Below, one piece after another: positions 7,372-8,672 of a stretch of DNA of 8,672 nt. The notes below the pieces were generated by a model. It made no database searches. It was given only the letters and a program-made list of their open reading frames with translations, and was not told the origin of the DNA. Position 1 is the first letter of the stretch. Every line of letters begins with the position of its first letter. The stretch comes from Deltaproteobacteria bacterium. GTDB taxonomy: Bacteria; Myxococcota; UBA796; SXON01. The position numbers and the translations under genes were made by a program. The DNA is taken from the NCBI GenBank assembly GCA_947483545.1, contig CANKNP010000229.1:1-8672 (forward strand), read 5' to 3'.

Positions 7372-8668
7372 GCCAGACCTCATCCTGTTGAATGTCATTC
7401 AGGACCCAGTCGAACGTCCCCGACGTGATCTTCGCCTCGCAATACCCACACACCCCTGCTTCGCTCACTCGGTCCAACGCCGCGCCGCAGCTCGGGCACC
7501 CCGAAGCCTGGGTCGGCTTGGCCCCGACCGACCGCACGAACGTCCAATACTCCGTAAACGCCCGCGGCTCGCTCTGGCTGCCCCCGACGATCTGTCCGCT
7601 TCGATCCTCGGTCCAATCGAACATCGACGCAAAGATGCGGACCGTCACGGCCACGACGTACCCGTCGATCGTGATCTTCACGAAGTCCAGCTGGCTCACC
7701 GACACGGAGCCGCAGCGGTTTCGCATCCCCTCCCGCGCGTAGCGTTCGAGCCAGTACCGGTGCTGCTGGAACAGGAAGTCGGACTCCAGCGGGCGGAGAT
7801 CCTCCCGGCGACCGGCCGACCAAGCCTCCTGGATGGTGAAGAACGTCGCCTTCGCGCGGTCCCGGAAGGCGGTCACTGAAAAATCCGGCTGCATCACGGA
7901 CAGCTTGCGCAGCGCGATGCCCAGGTCCGGGTCGGGCCGGGTCGGGATTCGCGTGCCCGGCTCCACGCCTCCGCCCAGATGCAGCGCGATCCGCGGGACC
8001 TCCTCGCTGCTCACGACCTCGATGTCACGAACGATCCACATCAGCCGCCCATCGTTCACCACCTGGTCACATCGCGTGCAGGTGCCGTTCGTCCGGGTCT
8101 CCGAGGGGTTGCCGCAGCTCGGGCAGCGCAGCTCCTGCATCCGGTCCGGGCCCAGGGAGACCCCGCCGGCGCGGCGCCCGAAACGCCAGCTCTCGATCCG
8201 CGCAAACTGTTGGCTTTTGCCGGTCTTGGTTGTCCTCACCACGTTCGTGGTGAAGCGCACGGTGAGCTCCTGCCACTCACCGAGCCGCACGCCTGCGATC
8301 TGGGCTGCACCGATGCACACATCGCTGATCTGGCCGTCGCCGACGAACTGTTCGAGGGTGCGGCGAGGCCCTGGGGCCAGGTACGCGGCCAGCACGTCCA
8401 GCGCACGGCTCTCCTGCCAAGCCCGTGTGTGGACAAGCCGCGCCATGTCGAGGAACAACGGGGCTGAGAAGCCCGGATCGGTCGCGAGCAAGGCCGCCAG
8501 TTGCACCGGCTCCGGCCCCCGGGGGACCGGCGGCTCCCATCGCTCCGTTCTCGAGACGTGCCGCTGCGCAAACTCGCCCTGCCGTGTCTTCCGGTAGATC
8601 GTGAGCCCGACGAACACGAGGATCAGCGGCACGCCGACCGTGGGGTGCTCGAACAACAGCCAGACCAT
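7364..8668 (-). CDS. Membrane-anchored protein with two Tim44-like / zinc-ribbon modules (start uncertain, near window edge)
   Basis: 434 residues from ATG 8668. The frame stays open to the window edge and the hydrophobic N-terminus (HPTVGVPLILVFVGLTIY, residues 8-25) could extend further, so the start may lie outside. After this single helix come two copies of one module. Copy 1 (about 64-218): DPGFSAPLFLDMARLVHTRA, a strand-rich part ending ESWRFGRRAG, zinc ribbon CPSCG (182-186) with CTRC (197-200), then MWIVRDIEVV. Copy 2 (about 260-430): QPDFSVTAFRDRAKATFF, IQEAWSAGRREDLRP, ending EYWTFVRSVG, ribbon CPSCG (391-395) with CGYC (407-410), then DWVLNDIQQ. The phrase F-x-x-x-A-x-x-x-F-x-x-I-Q-x-A-W-S is typical of the Tim44-like domain, a cone-shaped NTF2-like fold that binds hydrophobic ligands or proteins at membranes. 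Soluble domains would be cytoplasmic or periplasmic; orientation is not determined, though four-Cys ribbons suggest cytoplasm. It overlaps the DNA methyltransferase gene and probably shares its transcript. Function unknown. Confidence 0.82.
   Translation of the reverse strand: MVWLLFEHPTVGVPLILVFVGLTIYRKTRQGEFAQRHVSRTERWEPPVPRGPEPVQLAALLATDPGFSAPLFLDMARLVHTRAWQESRALDVLAAYLAPGPRRTLEQFVGDGQISDVCIGAAQIAGVRLGEWQELTVRFTTNVVRTTKTGKSQQFARIESWRFGRRAGGVSLGPDRMQELRCPSCGNPSETRTNGTCTRCDQVVNDGRLMWIVRDIEVVSSEEVPRIALHLGGGVEPGTRIPTRPDPDLGIALRKLSVMQPDFSVTAFRDRAKATFFTIQEAWSAGRREDLRPLESDFLFQQHRYWLERYAREGMRNRCGSVSVSQLDFVKITIDGYVVAVTVRIFASMFDWTEDRSGQIVGGSQSEPRAFTEYWTFVRSVGAKPTQASGCPSCGAALDRVSEAGVCGYCEAKITSGTFDWVLNDIQQDEVWRG
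7378..7384 (-). promoter_or_regulatory. Ribosome binding site inside the upstream gene, deciding the methylase start
   Basis: On the minus strand GATGAGG, then the 6-base spacer TCTGGC, then GTG at 7371. The site lies in the last codons of the Tim44-like gene. The ATGs at 7398 and 7383 have nothing comparable upstream, so the GTG is preferred, with moderate certainty. Confidence 0.5.
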
Positions 8669-8672
8669 CAGC

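Overview
The window is GC-rich chromosomal DNA that looks like a deltaproteobacterium-like or Myxococcota-type organism. This placement is an inference from gene content: a Ser/Thr-kinase-fold protein fused through one membrane helix to a formylglycine-generating-enzyme (FGE)-like domain, a TIGR02996 'repeat-companion' protein, and a long Tim44-like zinc-ribbon protein beside core sucCD. No mobile element, CRISPR array, rRNA or phage gene was seen. Coding density is high, and no gap without a gene exceeds about 190 bases.

Layout. (1) Bases 1-602, + strand: the 3' end of a SulP-family anion transporter (last membrane helices plus STAS domain), with a hairpin over its stop codon. (2) 758-833, - strand: a complete 76-nt tRNA with encoded CCA. 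Its body resembles the minor isoleucine tRNA (E. coli ileX type) but its anticodon is UAU, not the usual bacterial CAU. (3) 864-2000, +: a TIGR02996 protein divergent from the tRNA. (4) 2033-4179, -: sucC-sucD, encoding succinyl-CoA synthetase of the TCA cycle, joined by an ATGA overlap. SucC carries a roughly 25-residue insert in its ATP-grasp domain. (5) 4368-6134, +: a membrane-anchored protein with a degenerate kinase domain outside-facing linked to an FGE-like domain; both catalytic aspartates of the kinase are replaced, so it reads as a pseudokinase. (6) 6160-8668, -: a two-gene unit. The upstream gene encodes a membrane-anchored protein made of two copies of a Tim44-like plus zinc-ribbon module. 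The downstream gene, overlapping it by 8 bases, encodes an SPPY-type DNA methyltransferase with no restriction partner in view.

The genes do not form one pathway. sucCD is housekeeping. The divergent region 4180-4367 must hold the promoters of both sucC and the pseudokinase gene, and contains a perfect 16-bp palindrome near its middle. The most unusual items are the pseudokinase-FGE fusion, the duplicated Tim44/zinc-ribbon protein coupled to an orphan methylase, and the UAU-anticodon isoleucine tRNA. All motif statements are read by eye; no database search or structure prediction was run.
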